This document shows, in pieces, positions 36,373 to 45,454 of a stretch of DNA of 64,000 nt. Below the pieces are notes generated by a model, which saw only the letters and a program-made list of their open reading frames with translations, made no database searches and was not told where the DNA came from. Every line of letters starts with the position of its first letter. Position 1 is the first letter of the stretch. The stretch is taken from positions 1,736,001-1,800,000 of the forward strand of contig NZ_CP051198.1 in assembly GCF_024181225.1 (NCBI RefSeq), written 5' to 3'. A program made the position numbers and the translations under genes. The DNA is from Treponema sp. OMZ 787. GTDB taxonomy: Bacteria > Spirochaetota > Spirochaetia > Treponematales > Treponemataceae.

Positions 36373-36566
36373 ATTTCCTGCTTCGGATTAAGTTTTTTTA
36401 ATCGTTCTGTTTTTCTTTTACGGTTTACTTCCCTTTTATATTCCCCTTTTTTCCATAATTCCATCACTCGATAATCGGGATTTTCACTATCACACATTTT
36501 ATGTACTTCATTTTTTGACACATTTTGAAAAACACTTTTTACGGTACAATGTATACTTCTCGACAT
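36369..36566 (-). CDS. Small basic protein, unknown function
   Basis: A 65-residue very basic protein (MSRSIHCTVKSVFQN..., with a C-terminal REVNRKRKTERLKKL tail) likely to bind nucleic acid or an acidic partner. The reading frame extends upstream to 36623, but AAGGAGA at 36577-36571 sits at the right distance only from the ATG at 36566. Its stop overlaps the 433-residue gene by four bases, showing coupled translation. It follows a lone antitoxin gene by about 100 bases, but it does not resemble RelE or YafQ toxins. Confidence 0.6.
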   Translation of the reverse strand: MSRSIHCTVKSVFQNVSKNEVHKMCDSENPDYRVMELWKKGEYKREVNRKRKTERLKKLNPKQEI

Positions 36567-36662
36567 TTTTTCTCCTTGAATACTCATAACAACCATATCA
36601 TAATTCAAATTATTTTTCACCATAATGAGTTTTACACTGAATTATTTGTATTTGATTACTAA

Positions 36663-36926
36663 TTATTCTATATCTATCATGTCATGCACAATATATTTTC
36701 CCTGATTCATCCGTTCAGCTGCCGCTTTTAGTCTTTCCTGATTATATTTATTATAAAAACCTTTTTCGTCACTCATAATTTTAAACGGAATACCTCCGAT
36801 TCTTAACGATTGACGAATAAAAATATTAAATGCTGTTGTCATATTCATTCCCAAACTATCAAAAAGCTGTTCGGCCTCTTTTTTTATATCAGCATCCATT
36901 CTTATATTGACATTTATTTGAGCCAT
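36663..36926 (-). CDS. RelB/DinJ-family antitoxin without a recognisable partner toxin
   Basis: An 87-residue ribbon-helix-helix protein: INVNIRMDADIKKEAEQLFDSLGMNMTTAFNIFIRQSLRIGGIPF is the conserved RelB/DinJ DNA-binding half, and the acidic C-terminal half would normally wrap its toxin. It has a consensus promoter overlapped by a direct repeat that is a likely self-operator. In this family the toxin gene usually follows directly, but the next gene downstream lies about 100 bases away and encodes an unrelated small basic protein, so this seems an orphan antitoxin or part of an unknown pair. Confidence 0.85.
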   Translation of the reverse strand: MAQINVNIRMDADIKKEAEQLFDSLGMNMTTAFNIFIRQSLRIGGIPFKIMSDEKGFYNKYNQERLKAAAERMNQGKYIVHDMIDIE

Positions 36927-36958
36927 AGAAAATCTCCATTGTCTTAAAATATATTTAT

Positions 36959-37002
36959 ATTATACATATAATTATTTACAACGTCAATATAATTATTTGC
37001 AA
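36959..37002 (-). promoter_or_regulatory. Promoter and operator of the RelB-type antitoxin gene
   Basis: On the minus strand, TTGACG (36987-36982), 17-base spacer, TATAAT (36964-36959). A 16-base sequence occurs twice with one mismatch, at 36966-36981 (the spacer) and 36987-37002 (just above the -35), with a 21-base period, i.e. about two helical turns. This fits cooperative binding by a ribbon-helix-helix antitoxin. Confidence 0.65.
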
Positions 37003-37013
37003 ATATGATAAGC

Positions 37014-38378
37014 CTACTCTTTCCTTACCAGTTCTCCGCGCGCTTCAAGTTCCGTTAAAATGCGGGCATAGGTTTTTTCGTCGATTTTATAGCGGAGGCG
37101 GTAGAGGATGTAGCTGCCGACAATGCAAAAAAGAGGAAAGACGAGCATGGCACTTTTCATCATCAAAAGACCTTCCTTTGTAACCTCGGCGGCGGAGGAG
37201 GCTTCTTTAATTCCCGAAAGGATGACGACTGCACTTACGATGCCGTTTCCGATAGCTCCCGAAAGCTTATTGATAAAGGGCTGAATCGAAAACGAAATGC
37301 TGTCATTCCGCTTGCCAAGTTTCCAATGGCCGTAGTCAACGCAGTCGGCAAGGAACATGAGCATCATAAGCTGAATAAAGGCTTGACCCACAAAGAGCAA
37401 AACGCCCGAAATGCCTATAAAAAGCATGGTATTTGTAGGAGCAAAAAAGAAGATGAGGTAGCCCGCCAAGACCATTATTATCGAAGCCTTATATATGTTC
37501 TGCCTTACAAAAAATTTACTTAAAAGCGGAAAAATGATTAGGGCTGAAATTTGGGAAAGGCCGAGAATAATAGCAAATACGGAGTACATACCTTCATCGC
37601 CGTAGGCATACTTAAAAAAGTAGAGGCCGAAACTTGTTGTAGTCATGTAGCCTATCATAAAGAGGGTCATGGCTATTGCCGTTAAAAGGAGCTGGTCGTT
37701 TTTTACGATAACGCTTAAAAGTTCTTTTAGGGAGGTATGTTTTTGAGGCTTTGTTATTTCGGGTTCTTTTACACCGATTAAGGTTATAATCTGACCGAGC
37801 CACATAATCGCGGTAACCATAATTGCAAAGAAAAAATATCCTTTGGCAAGACTTCCCGTCTTATTGCCCAAAGCGGTTGTAATGGGCACTATTCCTGCAA
37901 CAACAAAGAAAAGCCCCACATTTGCACAAATACGGGCAATAGCGCCTATTTTTTCCCTTTCCTTTTGATCCACACTTAAAGAAGGAAGCATCGACCAATA
38001 GCTTATATCGTTTGTGGTAAAGGCAATTCCCCATAAAAGATAGATAAGGCCGAAGAAGGCAGCATAGGCACTTCCCTTAATCCCGAAATCGGTAAAAAGA
38101 AGTATTGTTAAAATCCCCGAGGTCAGGGCACCGAAGGCTATCCAAGGCTTAAACTTTCCGTACTTGGTCTTGGTATTATCTACTATCAAGCCCATAATCG
38201 GGTCATTACAGGCATCAAAAATGCGGGCTGCAAGGACAATAACCGTAATGCTCCACAATACGTTTGTAGGAACATAGATTACATCTGTCATGTAAAAAAT
38301 AAGATACATGCTTATCAATGAGTAAACCATATCGCGTCCTATAGTACCCAGACCGAAGGTCCATCTATTTTTGTTCAT
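37014..38378 (-). CDS. GPH-family sugar:cation symporter
   Basis: A 454-residue membrane protein with about 12 helices, of the glycoside-pentoside-hexuronide symporter family that includes melibiose carriers. Family signs: DACNDPIMGLIVDNTKTKYGKFKPWI near the first cytoplasmic loop and a related segment in the second half. The frame is open to 38444, but a GGAGG site is placed correctly only for the ATG at 38378, 14 bases after the alpha-galactosidase gene. It probably brings melibiose or raffinose-type sugars into the cell for that enzyme. Confidence 0.88.
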   Translation of the reverse strand: MNKNRWTFGLGTIGRDMVYSLISMYLIFYMTDVIYVPTNVLWSITVIVLAARIFDACNDPIMGLIVDNTKTKYGKFKPWIAFGALTSGILTILLFTDFGIKGSAYAAFFGLIYLLWGIAFTTNDISYWSMLPSLSVDQKEREKIGAIARICANVGLFFVVAGIVPITTALGNKTGSLAKGYFFFAIMVTAIMWLGQIITLIGVKEPEITKPQKHTSLKELLSVIVKNDQLLLTAIAMTLFMIGYMTTTSFGLYFFKYAYGDEGMYSVFAIILGLSQISALIIFPLLSKFFVRQNIYKASIIMVLAGYLIFFFAPTNTMLFIGISGVLLFVGQAFIQLMMLMFLADCVDYGHWKLGKRNDSISFSIQPFINKLSGAIGNGIVSAVVILSGIKEASSAAEVTKEGLLMMKSAMLVFPLFCIVGSYILYRLRYKIDEKTYARILTELEARGELVRKE

Positions 38379-38392
38379 ACTTCCTCCAAAAT

Positions 38393-40720
38393 TTATTGCA
38401 CGGCTTCCTTTGTTACAAATAAACAGGAGCCGAAATCCCCCCAAAGATGGGTCCTATTATTATAATAAGTGCCCATAAACTGATTATTTAAAAGAATACC
38501 GTAGTCCAATAGTTTGCCTGAGGCACGGTATTTTTCTACACAATCCCAAAGAGCATAATACTTGTTTACTGTTCTTAAAACAAGACCGTCAGGGTTTAAA
38601 GAAAAGGGAAGTACATGCTTAATCAAGCCGCCGAAGCGTTTTATGTAGAGCCTTTGAGGTTTTGTTTCAACATCGTATAAGGCATTTTCTTTCATTCCCT
38701 TAACCTTTAAAATGCTGTGACCGTCGGCAGCCTTTGCCTTCATCTGAAAAAGGCCTGATACGGCAGTCCTTCCGTCAGAGCATTGCCAATGTTTTTGATT
38801 ATCTTTATGTGTTCCGATAACCGAAAAAGAGCCGAACTGAAATACTTTTCTGTATTTTTTATAAAAAGAAATTTGTTCTTTTATTTCCTTTTTTTCGGCC
38901 GATGTTAAAAACTTTAAATCCAATTCATAGCCCAAAAGCCCGAAGCAGGCGGTATTAAAGCGGGTGCTTAAAGAGGTTTGCCTCAGTGTCTGCTGATGGG
39001 GAGAGGCCGAAACATGGGCTCCCATAGCCGAAAGAGGATATAAGAGGCTCAAAGCTCCCTGTATTTCCTGCCTTTCCACGGGGTCGGTATTGTCCGAAGT
39101 CCATATCTGGGGAGAAAAGCAAAGCATTCCAAGATCAAAGCGGTTTCCCCCTGAGGAGCAGCTTTCAAGCAGGATGTGCGGGCGGGGAGAAAAGATTCTA
39201 GCTAAAACCTCGTAGAGACCTAAAATATAGCGGTGATAAAACTCTCCCTGATTTTTTAAAGAAGGAGAAAAGGCTGCCGATATGTGGCGGTTCATATCCC
39301 ATTTTACATAAGAGACACCGGCCTCATCCAAAATTTTACCTACATTTTCAACTATATAATCCCTTACTTCTTTACAGCAAAGGTCAAGGACGAGCTGATG
39401 TCTCCCCCTGACCGGCTCTCTGAAAGGCTCTTTTAAGGCCCATTCGGGATGAGAGCGGAATAAATCGCTGTCCTCGTTTACCATTTCAGGCTCAAACCAA
39501 AGCCCGAAGTCAAGCCCGAGTTTACGCACCCTGTCGGCAAGGCTTTTAATCCCGCCGGGGAGCTTTTTTGTATTTACCCTATAGTCGCCTAGGCCCGCAC
39601 TATCGTTATTCCGATCTCCGAACCAGCCGTCGTCAAGCACAAAAAGCTCAACACCTAACTTTTTTGCCTGACGGGCGGAGCGTAAAAGGCTTCGGCGGTT
39701 GAACTTAAAAAAATCGGCTTCCCAATTATTTATTAAAACAGGCCGCTCTTTTTCTTTCCATTCTCCCCTTACAATACACTTATTTATAAAACCGTGCATA
39801 TTTGAACGAAGCCCGTTAAAGCCCCTGTCCGAAAAAGAAAGAAGCGCTTCGGGCGTTTCAAAGCTCTCACCTTTTTTTAAATCCCAAGAAAAACAATGAG
39901 GGCTCATCCCGATACCGATACGGATTAAATCCAAATGGCTTTTTTGCACAAAGCCGAAATGATTTCCGCTGTAGACAAGGTTAAAGCCGTAGACCTCTCC
40001 CCTATCCTCCTCTGCTCCGCGGGCTGCAATAAGAAAGCCCGGATTGTGACGGTTAGAACTTGCTCCTGTTGTTGACTCGTTTACCCACATCCCGTATGAA
40101 ATTTCTTTTTTGTGAAGACGGGCTTCCTTGATCCAGCTTCCGTCAAGGGTAGACATATCGAAACCCCTGTCAGGGAGGTCAATCATCATACTCATAAGAC
40201 GGCGTATTTCCAAGGGGTTTTCATTATTATTTGTCAAAACTGCACGCCTTGTTATAAGATTAAAGGAAGGAAAGACCGTATAGTAGAGATCAAGACTTAC
40301 ATCATTTATGTCTTTTAGATTTATGATAAGGGTTTCAGCATCTCCATTTCCGTCAAGAGCGGAAGGAAGAGACTGCATAGATTTTGAGCCCCTTTCTATC
40401 TTATGGGATTGATACACAAAGTCGTGTGTGAAAGAAGAATCGGGCATTCTGATTTCGCAAGGACTGTAACGGTAGTCTCCTCTGCCGTTTCCCGACCATT
40501 GCAAGGGTATGTTATCCAAGACATAGAGGAGGTCTTTTTCGTCATAGCAAACCGTAGAGCCGGTTTGGGCAGTCCGTTTTACAAGGAGACCTTCAAGATC
40601 ACACCGCTCCATCTTTTTACCGTAATGCACGGTTTCCAAGTGGCCGTAGGGACTTATGCGGAACCAATAGCTTGAATTTTCGGTTTCCAGATAAAAAACA
40701 TTATTTTCAAATTGAATCAT
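38393..40720 (-). CDS. Alpha-galactosidase, glycoside hydrolase family 36
   Basis: Removes terminal alpha-galactosyl residues from sugars such as melibiose and raffinose. The 775-residue protein shows the GH36 catalytic motifs: KWDMNRHI with the nucleophile Asp and ESCSSGGNRFDLGML with the acid/base Asp, plus the conserved FVLDDGWFG. The chain is long and has no signal peptide, so it is cytosolic and acts after sugar uptake by the co-transcribed GPH symporter. The start at 40720 is taken because a promoter ends nine bases before it; a TTG seven codons upstream overlaps the promoter and is unlikely. Confidence 0.93.
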   Translation of the reverse strand: MIQFENNVFYLETENSSYWFRISPYGHLETVHYGKKMERCDLEGLLVKRTAQTGSTVCYDEKDLLYVLDNIPLQWSGNGRGDYRYSPCEIRMPDSSFTHDFVYQSHKIERGSKSMQSLPSALDGNGDAETLIINLKDINDVSLDLYYTVFPSFNLITRRAVLTNNNENPLEIRRLMSMMIDLPDRGFDMSTLDGSWIKEARLHKKEISYGMWVNESTTGASSNRHNPGFLIAARGAEEDRGEVYGFNLVYSGNHFGFVQKSHLDLIRIGIGMSPHCFSWDLKKGESFETPEALLSFSDRGFNGLRSNMHGFINKCIVRGEWKEKERPVLINNWEADFFKFNRRSLLRSARQAKKLGVELFVLDDGWFGDRNNDSAGLGDYRVNTKKLPGGIKSLADRVRKLGLDFGLWFEPEMVNEDSDLFRSHPEWALKEPFREPVRGRHQLVLDLCCKEVRDYIVENVGKILDEAGVSYVKWDMNRHISAAFSPSLKNQGEFYHRYILGLYEVLARIFSPRPHILLESCSSGGNRFDLGMLCFSPQIWTSDNTDPVERQEIQGALSLLYPLSAMGAHVSASPHQQTLRQTSLSTRFNTACFGLLGYELDLKFLTSAEKKEIKEQISFYKKYRKVFQFGSFSVIGTHKDNQKHWQCSDGRTAVSGLFQMKAKAADGHSILKVKGMKENALYDVETKPQRLYIKRFGGLIKHVLPFSLNPDGLVLRTVNKYYALWDCVEKYRASGKLLDYGILLNNQFMGTYYNNRTHLWGDFGSCLFVTKEAVQ

Positions 40721-40729
40721 AGTTCGAAT

Positions 40730-40758
40730 AGTATAGCACAATTTTTAAGGATGTGCAA
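40730..40758 (-). promoter_or_regulatory. Promoter of the alpha-galactosidase operon
   Basis: On the minus strand, TTGCAC (40758-40753), 17-base spacer, TATACT (40735-40730). The start codon follows after nine bases and no ribosome-binding site is seen, so the leader is at most a few bases. Confidence 0.65.
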
Positions 40759-40819
40759 AGTAAATTTAAGATTAAAACTATAGTATTATTATTAAAAATA
40801 AGTTATAATCTATAATAGT

Positions 40820-42013
40820 ATGAAAAAAATTTTAAGATATGTTTTGCTTCTAAGCTGTTTCTTTTTTTTAAGTGTTTCTCTTGCGGCAGAACAAATGTAT
40901 TCCCCTTCATGGGGCTATGCACTTGACCTCCCTGAAGATTTCGTTTTAGCCAATAGAGAAGGAAATGAAAGATATCTTTTTCAGCATGCAATCCTTCCCG
41001 TTGACCTGCAAATAGCCTTGTATGAAGAGCCTCAATTTAAAAACATAAAAGAAGCTGCCGAACATATTTTTAAGCAGTTAAAAATGACTCATAAGGATGT
41101 TCCTTTTATATGGAGGAATAAGGAGGCTCTTTTATCGTCCGTTTCTTTTTTATATTCTCCTTCCGAAAAATATAAGCCGAAAGATCTTTCAGGCTGGGTT
41201 TTAACCCTTGAACTTCCCAATAAAACAGGATGGCTCGTGCTTCTTACCTACACCGACAAGGATAAGGCCAAGGAGTGCGAAAATCTAATGATTTCTTCCC
41301 TGGATACCGTTTATACCGATACGATGTCTTATTTTGAGCCGGGGCCGGTTACAACAGCCCTCTATCCTAAAACAAAGGAAAAAACTCTCGATTATGTTTT
41401 TAACAATAAAAACATTTCCTTCACGATAGATGAATCGGATGCTCAAGCAAACCAATCGGTGATTGACAGGGAGTTTTCGGTTTTGACTATGTATTTAAAT
41501 CACGATAATTTAATTGCAGCTTGGCAGAGATTTTATAAGGTAATTTTTAGAGATGCTTGGAGCCGTATAGCACCTGCTTCCTTTGCAGTATATACTTCAA
41601 TCTTTGATGAAAACAATCAAAGCTGCTTTGCAGAAAAAGCAGCAAAGGATATTCTCTTTTTAGTTCAAAATTTTAATTACGAAAGAGACAGAAAGGGAAG
41701 CGATTTTATGAATCTCCCTCAAGCCCTTGCAGAAAAGCGAGGAGACTGCGACAGCAGGGCTCTTCTTATGGTACTCATGTTAAAACAGATGAACATAGAT
41801 GCAGTTCTTTTGGTTTCACCGAATAAGTCCCATGCCATAGCCGCAGTAGACTGTCAGGGAAGCGGAACCTGTTTTACCCATAACGGCAGAGATTACCTGG
41901 GCTGCGAAACTACAGCCCATGTTCCAATCGGCGAAATCGCCGATGAGATAGCTGCTCCCGAAAACTGGTTTCCCGTCGACTTTTACGTAATAGAAGACTT
42001 TGAATCAAATTAG
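40820..42013 (+). CDS. Exported transglutaminase-like protein
   Basis: A 397-residue protein with a signal peptide (MKKILRYVLLLSCFFFLSVSLAA, cleavage near residue 23). The C-terminal 130 residues fit the transglutaminase-like (papain-fold) superfamily: Cys310 in KRGDCDSRALLMVLML and His338 in SHAIAA are in the expected order, with an Asp or Glu further down, so it could be a peptidase or protein-crosslinking enzyme in the periplasm. The N-terminal half is unfamiliar. It has no visible ribosome-binding site; TATAAT boxes at 40804-40809 and 40811-40816 end only a few bases before the ATG. Divergent from the alpha-galactosidase operon. Confidence 0.7.
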   Translation: MKKILRYVLLLSCFFFLSVSLAAEQMYSPSWGYALDLPEDFVLANREGNERYLFQHAILPVDLQIALYEEPQFKNIKEAAEHIFKQLKMTHKDVPFIWRNKEALLSSVSFLYSPSEKYKPKDLSGWVLTLELPNKTGWLVLLTYTDKDKAKECENLMISSLDTVYTDTMSYFEPGPVTTALYPKTKEKTLDYVFNNKNISFTIDESDAQANQSVIDREFSVLTMYLNHDNLIAAWQRFYKVIFRDAWSRIAPASFAVYTSIFDENNQSCFAEKAAKDILFLVQNFNYERDRKGSDFMNLPQALAEKRGDCDSRALLMVLMLKQMNIDAVLLVSPNKSHAIAAVDCQGSGTCFTHNGRDYLGCETTAHVPIGEIADEIAAPENWFPVDFYVIEDFESN

Positions 42014-42026
42014 CTTTAAGGCAGAC

Positions 42027-42043
42027 AAAAGCCAAGGGCTTTT
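42027..42043. terminator. Weak bidirectional terminator before mutS2
   Basis: AAAAGCC and GGCTTTT form a 7-bp stem with a three-base loop between the convergent ends of the transglutaminase-like gene and mutS2. Confidence 0.45.
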
Positions 42044-42066
42044 AATTATGCACGGCAAATCCATAG

Positions 42067-44496
42067 CTATCCCAGACTCACTATTGTTTTTCCCGAACCG
42101 CCTTCTTCGGGCTTTGCAAAACGGAAGTCTTTGACAAATGGACTTCTTTTTAAAAAATCGTGAGATAATTCTTGAAGAATTCCGTGTCCCTTTCCGTGAA
42201 TAATAGCAAATTCAGTAATGCCGTGCACCAAGACCAGATCCATTTGATCCTGCAAGGCCTTTTGAGCTTCTTCAGCCCTCATTCCTAAGAGGCGGAGCTC
42301 AAAAGAAGGGCGGGAGGCCGGAGCGCTTGTGTCGCTTATAAGGCTTACAATGGGTTTGGAAAGTTTAAGTTTTTCTTGATTTTCGCAAATCTCCATATCG
42401 TCTTCCGAAATAGTAAGCTTTAAGTTATCTACGGCAACCAGCCACTTACCTTTTTTTTCTTCACGGATAAGTTCACCGTTACGGCGGAGGCTTTTAATTA
42501 TAACGCGGGTACCTTCTTGAAGTTTGGAATTTTGAGGAGCCTTGTGTTTTTCTTTTGAAGTATGAAGCCTTTCGTCTATTTGCGATTGCTCAAGTTTTAG
42601 AGCTTCATGTTCTTTACCCAAGTCTTTTTCAAAATCGTCAATCCATTTTTTAACGCTTAAAGTTTTTTCGCGGCTTAGTTCGCCCTCTCTAAGTTCCCGC
42701 ACAAGGTTTTCAAGAAATTTTCTTTTTTCTTCAAAAAAAAGATCAAGCCTTTTTATTCCGTCCCGCTTTAGTTCCAATTCTTTTTGTTTTAATTGAAGCT
42801 CCTTTAAATCGGAGCGGCGCCTATCCTCTTTTAGTTTTAATTCTTCTTCTTTTTTTTGAAGTTCGAATTCGTTTAAGTCTTCATGCTTTTGAATGAGCCC
42901 CTTTATAAGATCGGAAACATCGGCCCTGTTGTTACCCAAATAGGTATGAGCTTTTTCGATTATATGTTCGGGAAGGCCGTTCCGTTTGGCTATGTCGACT
43001 GCATGACTTTCACCAGGAACTCCCATGAGGATCCGATAGGTTGGACTCAAGGTGTTTTGATTAAATTCGACTGAGGCGTTTACACAAGAATCCTTGCTGT
43101 AGCCGTAATTTTTTAAGGCCCCATGATGGGTGGTAACAAAGACAAAGGCCTTCTTTTCTAAAAGGTCATCGAGGACAGCCATTGCGATTGCACAGCCTTC
43201 TTGCGGATCAGTACCGCTTCCAAGCTCATCAAGAATGATAAGACTTTTATCCCCTGCCCTTCGTATAATCTCTGAAACATTTTTCATGTGAGCCGAAAAG
43301 GTAGAAAGGGATTGGTCCATTGACTGCTCATCTCCTATGTCGCAGGCTATAAAATCAAAGTAAGGGAGACGGGTCAAGGGCCCTGCAGGGAGGGGCCAGC
43401 CTGTTTGGTTTATAAGGGCAAAGAGGGCAGCCGTTTTTAAGCTTACGGTTTTTCCTCCGGTGTTAGGTCCCGTTATAATAAGTACCCTGTCGTCCTTAGA
43501 TAGTTTTAAATCTATAGGAACTGCCGATTTTCCAAGCAGGGGGTGGCGGGCTTGATGAAGATAAAAGGAGATGCCTCCTTCATTTTCAGAGTGAGAATTT
43601 TTAGCGATGCTGCCTGCAAAGACACAATTATTGGAATGAGCCCAGCGGGAAGCGGCTGCAATACAATCCAATTTTCTAATTGCCTCACAGGCCTCTTTTA
43701 TTTCTTCGGTATGCTCTGCAATTTGAGAAGTCAATTCTTGTAAAAGCCTCAAGAGCTCCCGCTCGTATTCTGCATGGGCTGCAATCAAATCATTATTTTT
43801 TACAACTATTTCTTCAGGCTCAAGATAAAAGGTTTGCCCCGATTGAGAATACTCATGAATTATTCCGGGGATTCTTCCTTTAAAGTTGGATCTTACGGCT
43901 ATAACCTGTCTTCCGTCCTTTACTGTAGGGAGATTGGATTGAAGCATTTGGCGGGTTGCATCGTTTGTAAAATAGTTCCGCATAGTTTTATCTATATCGT
44001 CCTCTATGGAACGTATCTTGCTTTTTATTGCCCGCAAGGAAGGAAGGTCCTGCAATTCCCCGTTTTCATCTATAAAAGAAAATACCAGCTTTTTTAAATG
44101 GAGCATATCGGGTATTTTTTTTACAAAGGAAACAATAGAGTTTTCATTCGGCTCTTCATTTTCCAAAAATGGACTTAACCATTCGTGTAAAGAAGAAACG
44201 GACAAGGCCAAAAGCCCGACCGAATAAACACCTTCTATATCAAGGGCAGCCCCTTCAATATCGATTCCTTCAAGAAAGGGAAGAACAGGCGGACGGTATT
44301 TTATCGGAGGAGCCTTGTATGCCCTTAAAAGATTTAAAAAATCAATCCCTAACTTTTTTTCTTCTTCTATTTTTTTTATATCGGTATCCGGATTCTTTTT
44401 TAAACAAAATTCTTTTCCTTCATCCGTTACACAATAGGATGCAATAATTTCTCTTATCCTCGAAAACTGTAAAACTTCCAGCGTATGCTCAGTCAT
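42067..44496 (-). CDS. mutS2: MutS2 family ATPase with C-terminal Smr domain
   Basis: MutS2 acts on recombination intermediates and, in some bacteria, on collided ribosomes. The 809-residue protein has the MutS ATPase core ([13 protein letters not shown], then [14 protein letters not shown] and THHGALK), a long coiled-coil arm and a C-terminal Smr endonuclease domain with a readable HGKGHGIL motif. It follows rsgA on the same strand with a strong AGGAAGG site. It is the last gene of the operon that begins with a membrane protein gene at 47842. Confidence 0.93.
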   Translation of the reverse strand: MTEHTLEVLQFSRIREIIASYCVTDEGKEFCLKKNPDTDIKKIEEEKKLGIDFLNLLRAYKAPPIKYRPPVLPFLEGIDIEGAALDIEGVYSVGLLALSVSSLHEWLSPFLENEEPNENSIVSFVKKIPDMLHLKKLVFSFIDENGELQDLPSLRAIKSKIRSIEDDIDKTMRNYFTNDATRQMLQSNLPTVKDGRQVIAVRSNFKGRIPGIIHEYSQSGQTFYLEPEEIVVKNNDLIAAHAEYERELLRLLQELTSQIAEHTEEIKEACEAIRKLDCIAAASRWAHSNNCVFAGSIAKNSHSENEGGISFYLHQARHPLLGKSAVPIDLKLSKDDRVLIITGPNTGGKTVSLKTAALFALINQTGWPLPAGPLTRLPYFDFIACDIGDEQSMDQSLSTFSAHMKNVSEIIRRAGDKSLIILDELGSGTDPQEGCAIAMAVLDDLLEKKAFVFVTTHHGALKNYGYSKDSCVNASVEFNQNTLSPTYRILMGVPGESHAVDIAKRNGLPEHIIEKAHTYLGNNRADVSDLIKGLIQKHEDLNEFELQKKEEELKLKEDRRRSDLKELQLKQKELELKRDGIKRLDLFFEEKRKFLENLVRELREGELSREKTLSVKKWIDDFEKDLGKEHEALKLEQSQIDERLHTSKEKHKAPQNSKLQEGTRVIIKSLRRNGELIREEKKGKWLVAVDNLKLTISEDDMEICENQEKLKLSKPIVSLISDTSAPASRPSFELRLLGMRAEEAQKALQDQMDLVLVHGITEFAIIHGKGHGILQELSHDFLKRSPFVKDFRFAKPEEGGSGKTIVSLG

Positions 44497-44505
44497 AAAT
44501 CCTTC

Positions 44506-45453
44506 CTAATATTTTTTTACCGTTTCTTGTAATTCTTTATTTATAAGCTCAAAACTCGTGTACCTATCCTTATGAATATCTCTTTTTTTTAAGGCTTCTA
44601 AAAGGGCACAGCCGGGTTCATGGGTATGGGTGCAGGAAAGGCCGAATTTACATGAGCCTATGAGTTTTTCCATTTCGGGGAAATATAGGCCCGTATCCTC
44701 AGGCTCTATGCCGTAAATTGCAAAATTCCTCACACCGGGTGTATCGATTATGTTTATCGAATGTTCTTTGCCCTTTGAGCTAAGGGCTTTTATTTTAAAG
44801 TATTCTCCCTGAGTTGTCGTGTGAGTGCCTCTGTCATACTTATCCGAGATTGCAGAGGTTCTTAAATTTAAATCGGGGGCTATAAAATTTAAAAGGGTAC
44901 TCTTCCCCACTCCGGACTGTCCTACAAGGGCAGAAGTTTTAGCCGAGAGAGCCTCTATTAAGTTGTCCATTCCCCTGCCCTCCTTTGCCGAAACTTCAAT
45001 CGTTTTATAGCCCAGCCTTTTCCAATCTTCCATCCTCTCTCTCACATCATCAGCTATTTTTAGATCGCACTTGTTTAACACAATTAAAACCGGAATCTTT
45101 TGAATCTCGGCCTGAACTAAGACCCTGTCTACAAAGCGCGGGCGGAAGGGAGGATTTGCGGCAGAGGCAACACAAACAAGGAGGTCAATATTTGCGGCTA
45201 AAAGCTGAGGCATATTCAGTTTTTGGTTTAAACGCAAAAAAGAATTTTTTCTTTCGGCCAAGCCTGTTACCAAACCCTCATTTTCCGAGTGAGTGTCAGG
45301 CTCAATGTTTACAAGGTCGCCTGCAGCAAGAGGATTATAGTAAAGAGCAGAATCTTTTAAGACCTTTCCCTTAATGGAACAGTTTCTTAATTTTCCGTCT
45401 TCACATTCAACAAAAAAAATATTATTAGATCCTTTTAAAACCAATCCCTTCAT
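44506..45453 (-). CDS. rsgA: Ribosome small-subunit-dependent GTPase RsgA
   Basis: Checkpoint GTPase for late 30S ribosome assembly. The circularly permuted GTPase order is visible: NKCD (G4) before the P-loop GQSGVGKST (G1) and DTPG (G3). The N-terminal OB-fold and the C-terminal zinc cluster (C-x4-C-x-H-x5-C: CKFGLSCTHTHEPGC) match the family. 315 residues. It begins one base after murI ends, so the two are cotranscribed. Confidence 0.93.
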   Translation of the reverse strand: MKGLVLKGSNNIFFVECEDGKLRNCSIKGKVLKDSALYYNPLAAGDLVNIEPDTHSENEGLVTGLAERKNSFLRLNQKLNMPQLLAANIDLLVCVASAANPPFRPRFVDRVLVQAEIQKIPVLIVLNKCDLKIADDVRERMEDWKRLGYKTIEVSAKEGRGMDNLIEALSAKTSALVGQSGVGKSTLLNFIAPDLNLRTSAISDKYDRGTHTTTQGEYFKIKALSSKGKEHSINIIDTPGVRNFAIYGIEPEDTGLYFPEMEKLIGSCKFGLSCTHTHEPGCALLEALKKRDIHKDRYTSFELINKELQETVKKY

Positions 45454-45454
45454 T

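Noticed and set aside
36369-36566. The 65-residue basic protein as a RelE/YafQ toxin
   Set aside because: No RelE-type fold motifs or catalytic residues were seen, and it is about 100 bases away rather than overlapping the antitoxin gene.
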